The notes beneath the pieces were generated by a model, which saw only the letters and a list, made by a program, of their open reading frames with translations, ran no database searches and had not been told where the DNA came from. DNA of 64,000 nucleotides. It comes from Ruegeria arenilitoris (GTDB lineage: Bacteria; Pseudomonadota; Alphaproteobacteria; Rhodobacterales; Rhodobacteraceae). Where the stretch lies: the NCBI RefSeq assembly GCF_013030985.1, contig NZ_WPYP01000004.1:186001-250000 (forward strand), in the 5' to 3' direction. Shown here in pieces: positions 27,268-35,818 of the stretch; position 1 is the stretch's first letter; every line of letters starts with the position of its first letter. Both the position numbers and the translations under genes were made by a program.

Positions 27268-27978
27268 TTAAACAAGCTGACGGTAGTGGTATTCGCCGAC
27301 AATCTCCATCCCGAGCGCGCGATAAAGCCCGTTGGCCCCCGCGTTTGCCTTGGTGCAGATCACGCTGAGCGTTTCTGCCCCGTTATCCCGCGCCCAGAAG
27401 GCGGCGGCCCGCATAGCCCAGCCACCCTGACCTTGACGGCGATGATCGGGCAGGATTTCCAGCGCGTGCACCATTGCGACCCCATCGTGAATCGCAACAA
27501 AACCGGTCCCGGCGGGCTGATCATTGTGGCGCAGCAGCAGGCCGGTCTTGGGCCCCTGCGCGCGTTCCATCACCGCTACCCGCTCGGGGCCAATGCCGCC
27601 CTTCGCCCAGATCTCACGCATGATCGCCAGCGGCTCGGGCGTGAGGAACACCGTGACACGAGGGATCGGCGTATCCGTCAGGTGATCGGTCGGGCAGGCA
27701 TAGATATTGACCGGATCCAGAACCTGATACCCGCGCGTGGCCAGTTGCGCATCCAGCGCCTCGTCCCCTGGGCGCAGGCAGAAGATGCGCTTTTGCCCCA
27801 TTGCCTGCATCGCGGCCTCGGCGGCGTCGATATCCGCGTCACCTGCCGGCTTCAGAGCATTGGCCGCCGACACACGTGATCCGCCGCCCTGCCCTTGCCG
27901 CAGTTGAAACGGCCCCAGCCGCTCGTACCCGGCAGCAGGCCAGGTTCCGTCAACGATGTCGGCCCAGTTGACGCTCAC
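27268..27978 (-). CDS. GNAT-family N-acetyltransferase
   Basis: 236 residues. The acetyl-CoA-binding motif A is in the C-terminal half: VHALEILPDHRRQGQGGWAMRAAAFWARD (R/Q-x-x-G-x-G/A type), followed by LSVICTKANAGANGLYRALGMEIVGEYHYR, the usual alpha-4/beta-7 pattern. The N-terminal half is divergent (about 1-120) and may be a degenerate second GNAT copy. Substrate unknown. Its ATG overlaps the stop of the upstream CinA-like gene by 4 bases, and the AhpD-like gene follows after 14 bases. Confidence 0.9.
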   Translation of the reverse strand: MSVNWADIVDGTWPAAGYERLGPFQLRQGQGGGSRVSAANALKPAGDADIDAAEAAMQAMGQKRIFCLRPGDEALDAQLATRGYQVLDPVNIYACPTDHLTDTPIPRVTVFLTPEPLAIMREIWAKGGIGPERVAVMERAQGPKTGLLLRHNDQPAGTGFVAIHDGVAMVHALEILPDHRRQGQGGWAMRAAAFWARDNGAETLSVICTKANAGANGLYRALGMEIVGEYHYRQLV

Positions 27979-28697
27979 AGATCAAGCTCTTTCGCAAGCC
28001 GGGTGGTGGCGGCATCGATACGCGCACCATCGGTCCCGCGCACCACGACATTGGCGCCAAAGACACCGTTGATCTGGAACGGGTAACAGCCGATCGACAG
28101 GTCCGCGAAATCATCGGCCAACGCGGAAAGCGTGGCAGCGATATCGCCTTCGCCCCGGTCCACCCGCAGGGTTTGCGACAGCAGCGGGCTGCCCCCGGTC
28201 AGACCGGGCAACACACTGGCGAGCATGGCCTGAAATACCGAAGGCACCCCGGCCATCACATGCACGTTTTCAATGATGAACCCCGGCGCGGTCGAAACCG
28301 GGTTGTCGATCAGCACCGCCCCGTCCGGAATACGCGCCATGCGCAAGCGGGCCTCGTTCAACACCAACCCTGAATTGTCGTAATGCGCCTGCAGCAGCGC
28401 GCGGGCATCGTCGCGAATATCGATCTGCGCCCCAAAGGCGCGCGCAATGCAGTCGGCGGTGATATCGTCATGGGTCGGACCGATGCCACCGCTGGTGAAC
28501 ACATGGTCGTGGCCCTCGGACAGCGCTTTGACCGCCGTCTCAATCGCCGGGGCATCGTCGCTGACGATGCGTACCTCTTTCAGGTCAATGCCGTGCTTGC
28601 TCAGTTCCCCGGCCAGATAATGCATGTTCGCGTCGCGGGTGCGGCCCGAGAGAATCTCATCCCCGATCACCAGCATTGCGGCGGTTGGATTGGCCAT
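27975..28697 (-). CDS. MoaB/Mog-type competence/damage-inducible protein (CinA N-domain)
   Basis: 240 residues. The start AMLVIGDEILSGRTRDANMHYLAGEL is the CinA/MoaB signature, and SGGIGPTHDDITADCIARAFG is the nucleotide/molybdopterin-binding loop. It has only the MoaB-like domain; the C-terminal nicotinamide mononucleotide deamidase domain of full CinA is absent. Related stand-alone proteins act in nucleotide or NAD-adduct pyrophosphatase chemistry, but the reaction here is not established. GGGAGG precedes the ATG. Divergent from sfsA with 52 bases between, and coupled to the GNAT gene by a 4-base overlap. Confidence 0.9.
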   Translation of the reverse strand: MANPTAAMLVIGDEILSGRTRDANMHYLAGELSKHGIDLKEVRIVSDDAPAIETAVKALSEGHDHVFTSGGIGPTHDDITADCIARAFGAQIDIRDDARALLQAHYDNSGLVLNEARLRMARIPDGAVLIDNPVSTAPGFIIENVHVMAGVPSVFQAMLASVLPGLTGGSPLLSQTLRVDRGEGDIAATLSALADDFADLSIGCYPFQINGVFGANVVVRGTDGARIDAATTRLAKELDL

Positions 28698-28749
28698 GGT
28701 GCGTGCCTCCCTCTTGATCGACCGTTAGGGCAGGTATAGGCCCTGAGAC

Positions 28750-29457
28750 ATGCGATTTGAAACCCCCCTTGTCCCCGCCCGCCTGATCCGCCGCTACAAA
28801 CGCTTTCTGGCGGATTGCACATTGGAGGACGGGCGAGAGGTCACCGCCCACTGCGCCAATCCGGGCTCGATGATGGGGCTGGCCGAGCCGGGTGAGAAAA
28901 TCTGGCTTGAACCCAATGACGACCCGAAGAAAAAGCTGAAATACGGCTGGCGGCTGGTCGATCATGAAAACGGGTATTTCACCGGGGTTGATACCTCGGT
29001 TCCGAACAAAGCCCTGCGCGTGGCGCTGGAGGCGCGCGAAATCCCCGAACTGGCCGCTTATGAAACCGTCCGCCCCGAGGTCAAGTACGGCGAAAACAGC
29101 CGCATCGACTTTCTGCTGACCCAGCCCGGCCTGCCGGATGCCTATGTCGAGGTCAAAAGCGTCACCCTGTCTCGCGAACCCGGTCTGGCCGAGTTCCCCG
29201 ACAGCGTCACCGCGCGCGGCACCAAGCACCTGGGCGAGTTGGCAGCAATGGCGACACAGGGGCACCGGGCGATCATGTTGTATCTTGTTCAACGTACGGA
29301 CTGCGACCGGTTCACATTGGCAGCGGATGTCGATCCTGCCTACGCAGCAGCTTTTGAAGAGGCACATTTGAAGGGCGTCGAGCGGATGATATGCGCGACC
29401 CGGATTTCTCCGGAAGGCGTCGAAGTCGACCCAACTCGAAAACTGGATATTGCGTGA
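28750..29457 (+). CDS. sfsA: DNA/RNA nuclease SfsA
   Basis: 235 residues. Typical SfsA features: N-terminal LVPARLIRRYKRFLADCTLEDGREVTAHCANPGSM (OB-like domain), then a restriction-endonuclease-like core with SRIDFLLTQPG, AYVEVKSVTL (the D...ExK nuclease residues) and FPDSVTARGTKHLGELA. The family was first named for sugar fermentation stimulation and later found to bind and cut nucleic acid. It ends 68 bases before the M20 hydrolase gene on the same strand. Confidence 0.96.
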   Translation: MRFETPLVPARLIRRYKRFLADCTLEDGREVTAHCANPGSMMGLAEPGEKIWLEPNDDPKKKLKYGWRLVDHENGYFTGVDTSVPNKALRVALEAREIPELAAYETVRPEVKYGENSRIDFLLTQPGLPDAYVEVKSVTLSREPGLAEFPDSVTARGTKHLGELAAMATQGHRAIMLYLVQRTDCDRFTLAADVDPAYAAAFEEAHLKGVERMICATRISPEGVEVDPTRKLDIA

Positions 29458-29525
29458 AGCGTCGAAACAATGCTCTGAGTGTCCACAAGGCCCTATCGTC
29501 GGGCAAAATAACTCAGGAGGGGCAC

Positions 29526-30668
29526 ATGGAACTCGATCTCGCGGAATTGATCTCGCTGAGGCGTGACTTTCACCGGCACCCCGAGCTTGGATTTGAAGAG
29601 ACGCGAACAAAAGCCAAAGTTGCAGAGTATCTGCGCAATATCGGTCTTGAAGTTCATGAAGGCGTTGGCGTCGTCGGCATCTTGCGGGCTGGGTCAGGTA
29701 ACCGGGCGATTGGGTTGCGTGCCGACATGGATGCCTTGCCGATCAATGAGGCCAGCCAGCACGGCTATGTTTCGGAAAGCCCTGGCGTGATGCATGCATG
29801 TGGTCATGATGGCCACACGACGATGCTATTGGGCGCGGCAAGCGTTTTGGCCTATAGTCCAGAATTTGATGGCACCGTCGTTTTTTTGTTCCAACCCAAC
29901 GAAGAACACGGGTTGGGCGCGCGTGCCATGATCGACGAAGGTGTGTTGGAAAAGTTCCCGGTGGACGAAGTGTACGCAATCCACAATCTGCCGGGTGCGC
30001 CAGTCGGACAGGTTTCGACCCGCTCCGGATTGATCTGCTCGTCCGAAAGCCTGTTTGAAATCAGCATCAAAGGCCAAGGCGGGCACGCGTCGATGCCACA
30101 GGTCGGGCGCGATGCAATCACCATCGGCGCGGAAGTGGTTCAGGCCCTGCAAACCATTGTATCGCGCAAGCTGGCCCCCGGATCGGGGGCTGTCGTTTCC
30201 GTCACCGAGTTCCTGACTGACGGCCAACGCAACGTCTTGCCGGGGAACGCAACCCTCAAGGGCGATGTCAGAACCCGCAGTCCCGAAGACCGGGAAACTG
30301 TGGAACAGCTGATGCGTCAGATCGCTGACGGCATCGCCCTTGCCCATGGTGTGAGCGTCGACGTGACCTTTAACACGGAGTTCATCGAAACGATCAACTC
30401 TTACGAACCTGTGCAGGCGACGACACGGGCCGCATGTTCCCTTGGGTTAGAGACGATTTCAGACCGGACGCCCATGAGTTTCTCGGAAGACTTCGCACAT
30501 TTCTGCGCTGCTGTTCCCGGGTGTTTCCTCCTGATGGGCAATGGGATCGACGGGGCCAATGGGCAGCCGCTGCATTCTGACGATTACGATTTCAACGATG
30601 ATCTGCTGGAGACCGGCGTGAACTTCTGGACCGCACTTGTCCGCGACCGCTTGCCGATACGCAGCTGA
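29526..30668 (+). CDS. M20-family amidohydrolase (hippurate hydrolase-like)
   Basis: 380 residues. The metallopeptidase pattern is complete: RRDFHRHPELGFEE at the start, LRADMDALPI, VMHACGHDGHTTM (residues 88-100) for the first metal, NEEHGLGARAM with the catalytic Glu pair, and LHSDDYDF with the last ligand His. A dimerisation domain (GGHASMPQVGRDAI) sits in the middle. These enzymes cleave N-acyl amino acids, hippurate or auxin conjugates in the cytosol; the exact substrate is unknown. AGGAGGGGCAC before ATG 29526 sets the start and rules out an in-frame upstream extension overlapping sfsA. Confidence 0.93.
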   Translation: MELDLAELISLRRDFHRHPELGFEETRTKAKVAEYLRNIGLEVHEGVGVVGILRAGSGNRAIGLRADMDALPINEASQHGYVSESPGVMHACGHDGHTTMLLGAASVLAYSPEFDGTVVFLFQPNEEHGLGARAMIDEGVLEKFPVDEVYAIHNLPGAPVGQVSTRSGLICSSESLFEISIKGQGGHASMPQVGRDAITIGAEVVQALQTIVSRKLAPGSGAVVSVTEFLTDGQRNVLPGNATLKGDVRTRSPEDRETVEQLMRQIADGIALAHGVSVDVTFNTEFIETINSYEPVQATTRAACSLGLETISDRTPMSFSEDFAHFCAAVPGCFLLMGNGIDGANGQPLHSDDYDFNDDLLETGVNFWTALVRDRLPIRS

Positions 30669-30774
30669 GGAATAGCTTCCCCGTATGTGGAAGGCATGAC
30701 TCTGCACCCTCTGGTACTTTCTGCGCAAGCAGCGTAAAAGGAGTGCTGCGCGAAACATTTGGAGCTTAGCGTCG

Positions 30775-31587
30775 ATGAAAGAACATCGTGGCCGCCTGAC
30801 CAAGGACGGTATCCGCATTTATGAACAGGGTGACTTTGCCGGCATGCACGCGGCAGGGGCCTTGGCTGCGCGGATCCTCGACGACATTGCCAGCCATGTC
30901 TTTCCGGGCCAAACCACGGGCGTGATTGACGGGCTCATTACGCAAATGGTCGAGGACGCGGGCGCAACTTCGGCAACCATCGGCTACAAGGGCTATCAGC
31001 ACGCCAGCTGCATCAGCGTGAATCACGTGGTCTGTCACGGAATTCCCGGCGACAAGCGGCTGAAGGATGGGGACATCCTGAACATCGACGTTACCGTCAT
31101 TGTTGACGGCTGGTTCGGCGATACTTCGCGCATGTATGTGGCGGGTAAACTGCCCCGCAAGGCCGAGCGTCTGATCCAGGTGACCCATGATGCCCTCTTC
31201 AAGGGGATCGAGATGGTCAAACCGGGCAACACGTTCGGGGATATCGGCCACGCCATTCAGGCCTATGTCGAGGCGCACCGGATGAGCGTTGTCCGCGATT
31301 TCTGCGGTCACGGGCTGGGCCGGGTGTTCCACGCACCGCCCAACGTGCTGCATTATGGCCGCCCGGGTACCGGTGCCGTTCTGGAAGAGGGCATGTTCTT
31401 CACTATCGAACCAATGGTCAATCTGGGCCGCCCCGAGACCAAGACGCTGGCCGACGACTGGACCGCGGTGACCCGCGACAAGTCGCTGTCGGCGCAGTTC
31501 GAACATTCGGTAGGTGTTACGGCAGATGGGGTCGAAATCTTTACCCTGTCACCGGGTGACATGTTTCATCCCACCTATTCCTCCTGA
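30775..31587 (+). CDS. map: Methionine aminopeptidase, type I
   Basis: 270 residues. Removes the initiator Met from new proteins. The five metal ligands are visible: Asp in LNIDVTVIVDGWFGDTSRMY (two), His in FCGHGLGRVFH, Glu in FTIEPMVNLG and Glu in QFEHSVGVT. The substrate-gating His of SCISVNHVVCHGIPG is present. It lacks N-terminal extensions, as bacterial type Ia enzymes do. The 3' end overlaps the end of a 59-codon gene on the minus strand by 13 bases. Confidence 0.97.
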   Translation: MKEHRGRLTKDGIRIYEQGDFAGMHAAGALAARILDDIASHVFPGQTTGVIDGLITQMVEDAGATSATIGYKGYQHASCISVNHVVCHGIPGDKRLKDGDILNIDVTVIVDGWFGDTSRMYVAGKLPRKAERLIQVTHDALFKGIEMVKPGNTFGDIGHAIQAYVEAHRMSVVRDFCGHGLGRVFHAPPNVLHYGRPGTGAVLEEGMFFTIEPMVNLGRPETKTLADDWTAVTRDKSLSAQFEHSVGVTADGVEIFTLSPGDMFHPTYSS

Positions 31588-31754
31588 TCGGCGGCCTGAT
31601 CACGCATCAGTTTCAGCAAGAGGGTTTCCTGCCCCCATGGCGTGACCGCGTCGTGGATGAACACCGGCGCGCGCATGGGTTTCCGCTCGGGTCCGGTGGT
31701 TGCGTCGGTTTCCTGCGGAACTGTCCAGATCGGAGGTTTCAGGGTGCGGTCCAT
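31575..31754 (-). CDS. Small protein of 59 residues, end of the HAD operon
   Basis: A clean frame from ATG (31752-31754) to TAG (31575-31577) encodes MDRTLKPPIWTVPQETDATT, then GPERKPMRAPVFIHDAVTPW, then GQETLLLKLMRDQAADQEE. The mix of a Pro/Trp-rich start and amphipathic acidic end looks like a real small protein. It lies 23 bases downstream of the HAD hydrolase on the same strand and so could be the last gene of that operon; its end overlaps map (convergent) by 13 bases. No known domain, signal or membrane segment. Function unknown; the lack of a strong ribosome site lowers confidence. Confidence 0.5.
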   Translation of the reverse strand: MDRTLKPPIWTVPQETDATTGPERKPMRAPVFIHDAVTPWGQETLLLKLMRDQAADQEE

Positions 31755-31777
31755 GCGCCGATACTAGCACGGTCTGG

Positions 31778-32413
31778 TCAAATCCCCAAAAGCGCCGGCA
31801 CCTCGGCCATGTCAGTGATCACCTCGGCGCCGAGCTGGGCCAGTTTTTCACCGTCCCCCTGCGGCGCATAGGCCAGACAGCGCATATTGGCGCGGATTGC
31901 GGCGATGACACCGCTGGCGCTGTCTTCGATGACCACGGGCTGCAAGGCACCGAACTGTTTCGCCGCCGTCAGGAACATGGTCGGGTCGGGCTTGCCGACA
32001 CCCAACGTATAGGCCGAAAACACCACGTCCTTGAACCGATCCCAAAGGCCGTTCTGCCCCAGCGTGACCCGCATTTTGTCCGGTCCGCCATTGGAGGCAA
32101 CGCAGTAAGGCACGCCGCGTTCGTCCAGAAGCGTCAGCAATTCCAACACGCCAGGAACCAAAGGCACGCCCTGCCGAAGGTGGGCATCGGTTTCGGCATC
32201 GAATTCCTCAATCCAGTTCGCGGGCAGATCAGCCCCCAGACCGCGAGCGATCTCCTGAACTTCCGGCATGGTCTTGCCGGTAAAAATCCTGTGGCACTCG
32301 TTCGCCGTCAAAGACAACCCGTGCCGAGCTAGGTTTGCGACCATCACCTGATTGGACAGCGGCTCACTATCGACCAGAACGCCGTCGCAATCGAAGATGA
32401 CCAGATCATGCAT
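31778..32413 (-). CDS. HAD-family phosphatase (phosphoglycolate phosphatase/beta-PGM type)
   Basis: 211 residues from ATG 32413; an ATG three codons earlier (32422) is also possible but lies too close to its GGAG. Motif I is FDCDGVLVDSEP, motif II is VASNGGPDK, Lys in GVGKPDP is motif III, and VIEDSASGVIAA is motif IV, so all catalytic parts are there. The helical cap between motifs I and II puts it in the subfamily with phosphoglycolate phosphatase and beta-phosphoglucomutase; a small sugar phosphate is the likely substrate. It overlaps rsmD by 8 bases, in one operon with the upstream reductase. Confidence 0.92.
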   Translation of the reverse strand: MHDLVIFDCDGVLVDSEPLSNQVMVANLARHGLSLTANECHRIFTGKTMPEVQEIARGLGADLPANWIEEFDAETDAHLRQGVPLVPGVLELLTLLDERGVPYCVASNGGPDKMRVTLGQNGLWDRFKDVVFSAYTLGVGKPDPTMFLTAAKQFGALQPVVIEDSASGVIAAIRANMRCLAYAPQGDGEKLAQLGAEVITDMAEVPALLGI

Positions 32414-32966
32414 TCGGGGCATCGCTCCACATCAGGGTGATATGCGTGTCTCCGTATTTGCGGCTGTCCTGCAGGGTGAACCCCCCGGGCGCTTGCATCG
32501 GGGCGTTTTCTTCCCACACGATAAGGGCATCGTCAGCGATCCATCCTTGCGACAAGGCGGCGATGGCCTTCTGTCCCATGGACTTGCCATAAGGCGGGTC
32601 CAGAAAGATCAGATCATACGGCGCGCCCGGGTTTTCACCCAGCCGTGTGGCATCCCGGCGGATCAGGTCGGTGCGGTCGGCGCTGCGTGTCAGGTCGATA
32701 TTCTTGCGGATCAGACCCTGCGCCACACGCCCGTCATCCACGAAGGTCACGTGTGCGGCCCCGCGCGACAGCGCTTCAAGCCCCAGCGCGCCGGTGCCCG
32801 CGAACAGATCCAGCACGCGCAGCCCGTCAAAGTCGATCTGGTGTCTGAGCACGTTGAACAGGCTCTCGCGCACGCGGTCGGTGGTGGGGCGCAGATGTGC
32901 GCCCGCATCCCCCTTGCCGACCGAGGCCAAGGCGCGGCCCCGAAACTCTCCGGCGATGATCCTCAC
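32406..32966 (-). CDS. rsmD: 16S rRNA guanine-N2 methyltransferase (m2G966)
   Basis: 186 residues, a standard RsmD. It begins MRIIAGEFRGRALA and continues with RPTTDRVRESLFNVL, VLDLFAGTGALGLEALSRGA (SAM-binding glycine motif) and DLIFLDPPYGKSMG with the DPPY catalytic motif that flips the guanine. It methylates the small ribosomal subunit. Its ATG overlaps the stop of the upstream ferredoxin-reductase-like gene by 4 bases and its end overlaps the HAD gene, so it is translationally coupled on both sides. Confidence 0.96.
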   Translation of the reverse strand: MRIIAGEFRGRALASVGKGDAGAHLRPTTDRVRESLFNVLRHQIDFDGLRVLDLFAGTGALGLEALSRGAAHVTFVDDGRVAQGLIRKNIDLTRSADRTDLIRRDATRLGENPGAPYDLIFLDPPYGKSMGQKAIAALSQGWIADDALIVWEENAPMQAPGGFTLQDSRKYGDTHITLMWSDAPNA

Positions 32967-34174
32967 GCCTTGAGCAGCGGCTTCAGGTCCGCATCAGGGT
33001 TGGCCACGATGGCAGGATCAGCTGTCTTACCCGATTCAATCAGGCGTTTGCCGACCATATAAGCGCGCGGATCATTCATCGCGTCCACCGCAATCAGCTG
33101 ATCACCCTTGTAGTACCAGAAGGAGACGGTCTGGCCGTCTCCCTGCCGCGTCACCACGCGGTCGTACCCGGTATTCAGGCCCGCAATCTGCAGCTTGACG
33201 TCATACTGATCTGACCAGAACCACGGCGTCGCCACATAGTCCTTGGCCGCGCCCAGCATGTTCTGGGCCACGATCTCGGCCTGATCGATTGCGTTCGGCA
33301 CACTTTCCAGCCGGATGCGGGCATCGCCATGTGGAAAAGAGGCACAATCGCCCGCCGCCCAGATCGACGGGTCCGAGGTGCGGCCATGGGCGTCGGTCTT
33401 GATGCCGTTGTCCAGTTCCAGCCCCGCCATCTCGGCCAGTTGGGTCGAGGGGGCAATGCCGACGCCGACGACGACAAAATCGACCTGCAACTCAGTGCCA
33501 TCTGTCAGAACCGCGCCCACCACCTTGCCGTTTTCACCGAGAAGACGCTCCAACCCGACGCCTTCGCGGATATCGGCGCCGTATTCGGTATGCAGCGCAC
33601 GGAAGTAATCGCTGGTCTCGGGCGCGGCCACCCGTTGCAGGATGCGGTCGGCCATCTCAACCAAGGTCACCTTGACCCCGCGCTTGGCACAGACCGCTGC
33701 GGCCTCGAGCCCGATATAGCCGCCACCGACAATCAGCGCACGCGCACCGTCGGTCACGCGGGGCTCCATCTCATCGATATGGGCCAGATCGCGCACCACA
33801 TGCACGCCGTCCAGATCGCCACCAATCGCAGCGGGCAGGCGGCGCGGGTCCGACCCGGTGGTCAGTGCCAATTCGTCGTAAGAGAGGACCTCATCCCCTA
33901 CGGTCACAGTCTTGGCCTGCGGGTCAATCGCGGTGACACGCTGGCCCAGACGCAGGGTGATATTGTTCTCGGCATAGAAACTCTCGGGCCGCAGGAACAG
34001 GCGTTCCAATTCCATTTCACCCAACAGATAGGCCTTGGACAGCGGCGGGCGCTGATAAGGCAGATGCGGCTCGGCTCCGATCAGGGTGATGTCCCCGTCA
34101 AACCCGTCCTTGCGCAGCCTGGCGACAAGCGAAGACCCCGCCTGCCCTGCACCGATCACGACAATATGGCTCAT
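32963..34174 (-). CDS. FAD/NAD-dependent ferredoxin reductase-like oxidoreductase
   Basis: 403 residues. Two Rossmann motifs: GAGQAGSSLVARLRKDGF (FAD, N-terminus) and GGGYIGLEAAAVCAKRG (NAD, near 150). YQRPPLSKAYL is the isoalloxazine loop of rubredoxin/ferredoxin reductases serving oxygenases and P450s, and SIWAAGDCASFPH binds the FAD ribityl part. The C-terminal domain (WFWSDQYDVKLQIAGLN) is typical of rhodocoxin or putidaredoxin reductases. A small iron-sulphur partner was not seen nearby, so its electron acceptor is unknown. ATG 34174 begins the usual short N-terminus; the 13-codon extension is not needed. First gene of the operon with rsmD. Confidence 0.92.
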   Translation of the reverse strand: MSHIVVIGAGQAGSSLVARLRKDGFDGDITLIGAEPHLPYQRPPLSKAYLLGEMELERLFLRPESFYAENNITLRLGQRVTAIDPQAKTVTVGDEVLSYDELALTTGSDPRRLPAAIGGDLDGVHVVRDLAHIDEMEPRVTDGARALIVGGGYIGLEAAAVCAKRGVKVTLVEMADRILQRVAAPETSDYFRALHTEYGADIREGVGLERLLGENGKVVGAVLTDGTELQVDFVVVGVGIAPSTQLAEMAGLELDNGIKTDAHGRTSDPSIWAAGDCASFPHGDARIRLESVPNAIDQAEIVAQNMLGAAKDYVATPWFWSDQYDVKLQIAGLNTGYDRVVTRQGDGQTVSFWYYKGDQLIAVDAMNDPRAYMVGKRLIESGKTADPAIVANPDADLKPLLKA

Positions 34175-34272
34175 GTTCCTCCCGCCCTGTCGAATTCCCG
34201 TGGTCTCATCCACACGACAACCTATATTGCGGCTAAGCCCGACTCTGCAAATCCAAACGACAGGAGCTTAAA

Positions 34273-34758
34273 ATGATTTCAACAGGTGATACGCTGCCCG
34301 ACGCCACGCTGACCCAACTGGGCGCAGACGGCCCCGAAGAAGTGCGGATTTCAGACAAGACCAATGGGCGCAAAGTGGTGATCTTTGCGGTGCCCGGCGC
34401 CTTTACGCCGACCTGCCATTCGGCCCATGTGCCCAGTTTCATGCGCACCAAGGACCAGTTCGACGCCAAGGGCGTGGACGAGATCATCTGCGTCTCGGTC
34501 AACGACCCCTTCGTGATGAAAGCATGGGGCGAGGCCACCGGCGCGACCGAGGCCGGTCTGACCATGCTGGGCGACGCCTCATCCGAATTCACCAAGGCCA
34601 TCGGCATGGATTTCGACGCCCCGCCCGCCGGGCTGATCGCACGGTCCAAACGCTATGCCATGCTGGTCGAAGACGGTAAGGTGGTCGCGTTGAACCTAGA
34701 AGAAAACCAAGGTGCTTGCGAAATTTCGGCGGGTGAGGGTCTGCTGGACGTCATCTGA
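34273..34758 (+). CDS. Peroxiredoxin (Prx5 type, atypical 2-Cys)
   Basis: 161 residues. The active site PGAFTPTCHSAHVP gives peroxidatic Cys48. Cys149 (NQGACEIS) is placed like the resolving cysteine of Prx5, so an intramolecular disulphide is likely. A third cysteine lies in IICVSVNDPF. The enzyme reduces alkyl hydroperoxides and peroxynitrite with glutathione or thioredoxin. AGGAGC lies 9 bases before the ATG. It is divergent from the ferredoxin-reductase operon with 98 bases between starts. A GC-rich hairpin (TTGGCC/GGCCAA, 34765-34789) just past the stop could end the transcript. Confidence 0.94.
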   Translation: MISTGDTLPDATLTQLGADGPEEVRISDKTNGRKVVIFAVPGAFTPTCHSAHVPSFMRTKDQFDAKGVDEIICVSVNDPFVMKAWGEATGATEAGLTMLGDASSEFTKAIGMDFDAPPAGLIARSKRYAMLVEDGKVVALNLEENQGACEISAGEGLLDVI

Positions 34759-34860
34759 TACCAGTTGGCCTCGGGTGCCCCGGGGCCAAGACTGCCATTT
34801 AACTTGATGCAACGCCCTGATCTGCCAATATTTGAATAATACAATCAGGGAGTTTGTTTG

Positions 34861-35106
34861 ATGAAACTGAAAATCATTACCCTATTGCTGGGCACTGTGG
34901 GGGCGCTGGCCGCCTGCGGCCCGGCCCCGACCCCGCAACAACAGGCGGCGCGCCAGCACGAAATTGCTTGCCTCAGCGGCTCGCTGGGCGGTGCGCTGAT
35001 CGGCGGCGCCATCGGCAACCAGTTCGGCGGCGGATCAGGCAAATCCATCCTGACAGCGGCAGGCGCGGCCGCCGGCGCTGTCGAAGGCAACAGATACGCA
35101 TGTTGA
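34861..35106 (+). CDS. Small glycine-zipper lipoprotein
   Basis: 81 residues. Lipoprotein signal MKLKIITLLLGTVGALAACG with lipobox LAAC (Cys19), then a Q/A-rich spacer, then a glycine-zipper segment (GSLGGALIGGAIGNQFGGGSG and AAGAAAGAVEGN) of the kind that packs in membranes. A cysteine near the middle (IACLSG) and the terminal YAC may pair. A TTG one codon before the ATG is not needed. It precedes the EF-hand protein gene by 11 bases, so both are likely one transcript of small envelope proteins. Function unknown. Confidence 0.8.
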   Translation: MKLKIITLLLGTVGALAACGPAPTPQQQAARQHEIACLSGSLGGALIGGAIGNQFGGGSGKSILTAAGAAAGAVEGNRYAC

Positions 35107-35117
35107 GGAGAGCCGGA

Positions 35118-35465
35118 ATGACACGTGGATTTATTATCGCTGCAGCCGTTTTGATGGCCGGTGCCGTCTCGGCCGAAACCGTAGGCGAGCTGCATGAAAA
35201 CGAGCTGAGAGCCATCGACAAAAACAACGACGGGTTCCTGTCCCGGGAAGAGTTCGACGCCTTTTCCGACTATGCGTTCCAGGCGATGGATGAAAACAAG
35301 GACAGTTCGGTGGGACTACAGGAGGCCAAGCCGCATCTGGACGAAGACCAGTTTCGGGACGTTGACCGCGATAATGATGGCTTCATCTCAAGGTCGGAAT
35401 ACGACGCACAGATGAACGACGATTTCCTATCGGCCGACAAGAACCAGAACGGCCAGCTGGATTAA
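35118..35465 (+). CDS. Exported EF-hand protein
   Basis: 115 residues. The signal peptide MTRGFIIAAAVLMAGAVSAE is followed by EF-hand calcium-binding loops: DKNNDGFLSREEF and DRDNDGFISRSEY are canonical, DENKDSSVGLQEA is imperfect, and DKNQNGQLD is cut at the C-terminus after nine loop positions. Two intact and two partial hands suggest Ca2+ binding in the periplasm, as a buffer or sensor; no enzyme domain is attached. GAGGAG lies 8 bases before ATG 35118, which rules out an overlapping longer frame through the preceding lipoprotein gene. Confidence 0.88.
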   Translation: MTRGFIIAAAVLMAGAVSAETVGELHENELRAIDKNNDGFLSREEFDAFSDYAFQAMDENKDSSVGLQEAKPHLDEDQFRDVDRDNDGFISRSEYDAQMNDDFLSADKNQNGQLD

Positions 35466-35512
35466 ATCGGACGGCCTCGCGTTTGGCGGGGCCATCCACA
35501 TGGGGGCCTATC

Positions 35513-35818
35513 ATGCAAAAATGGGGACTTCTCGGCATTCTGGGCCTGTTGGCGGCCTGCAACGTCTCACAAGCCCCGGTGGTGACCGGGCCGGACGGAC
35601 AGGCGCGCATTCAGATCAATACGTCCGGGCTGACCTGCTATAACAACCGCTGTCTGGACATTAACCCGGCCGCACGCAGCGTGCGCCAGATCGGCAATCG
35701 GACGACACGAATTCCTGCGGGCATTGATGTCAGCAATGGCACCGTAACTCCCGCAGAGTTTGCGCAGATGGGCACCGCCGCATCGCTGGCGGGCGGTGTC
35801 GGTTCAGGCAATCGTTAA
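35513..35818 (+). CDS. Small lipoprotein of unknown function
   Basis: 101 residues. Lipoprotein signal [20 protein letters not shown] with lipobox LAAC (Cys16). The mature part has a two-cysteine loop ([22 protein letters not shown]) likely to form a disulphide, and no known domain. Third in a row of small exported proteins; a GC-rich hairpin (GGCCTCGC/GCGGGGCC, 35473-35493) lies between this gene and the EF-hand gene. ATG 35513 places the signal correctly; a 10-codon extension would spoil it. Its end overlaps the convergent phhB by 4 bases. Confidence 0.75.
   Translation: MQKWGLLGILGLLAACNVSQAPVVTGPDGQARIQINTSGLTCYNNRCLDINPAARSVRQIGNRTTRIPAGIDVSNGTVTPAEFAQMGTAASLAGGVGSGNR

Noticed and set aside
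34854..35117. N-terminal extension of the EF-hand protein through the lipoprotein gene
   Set aside because: The Arg/Pro-rich translation is out of frame with the real lipoprotein, and ATG 35118 has a signal peptide and ribosome site.
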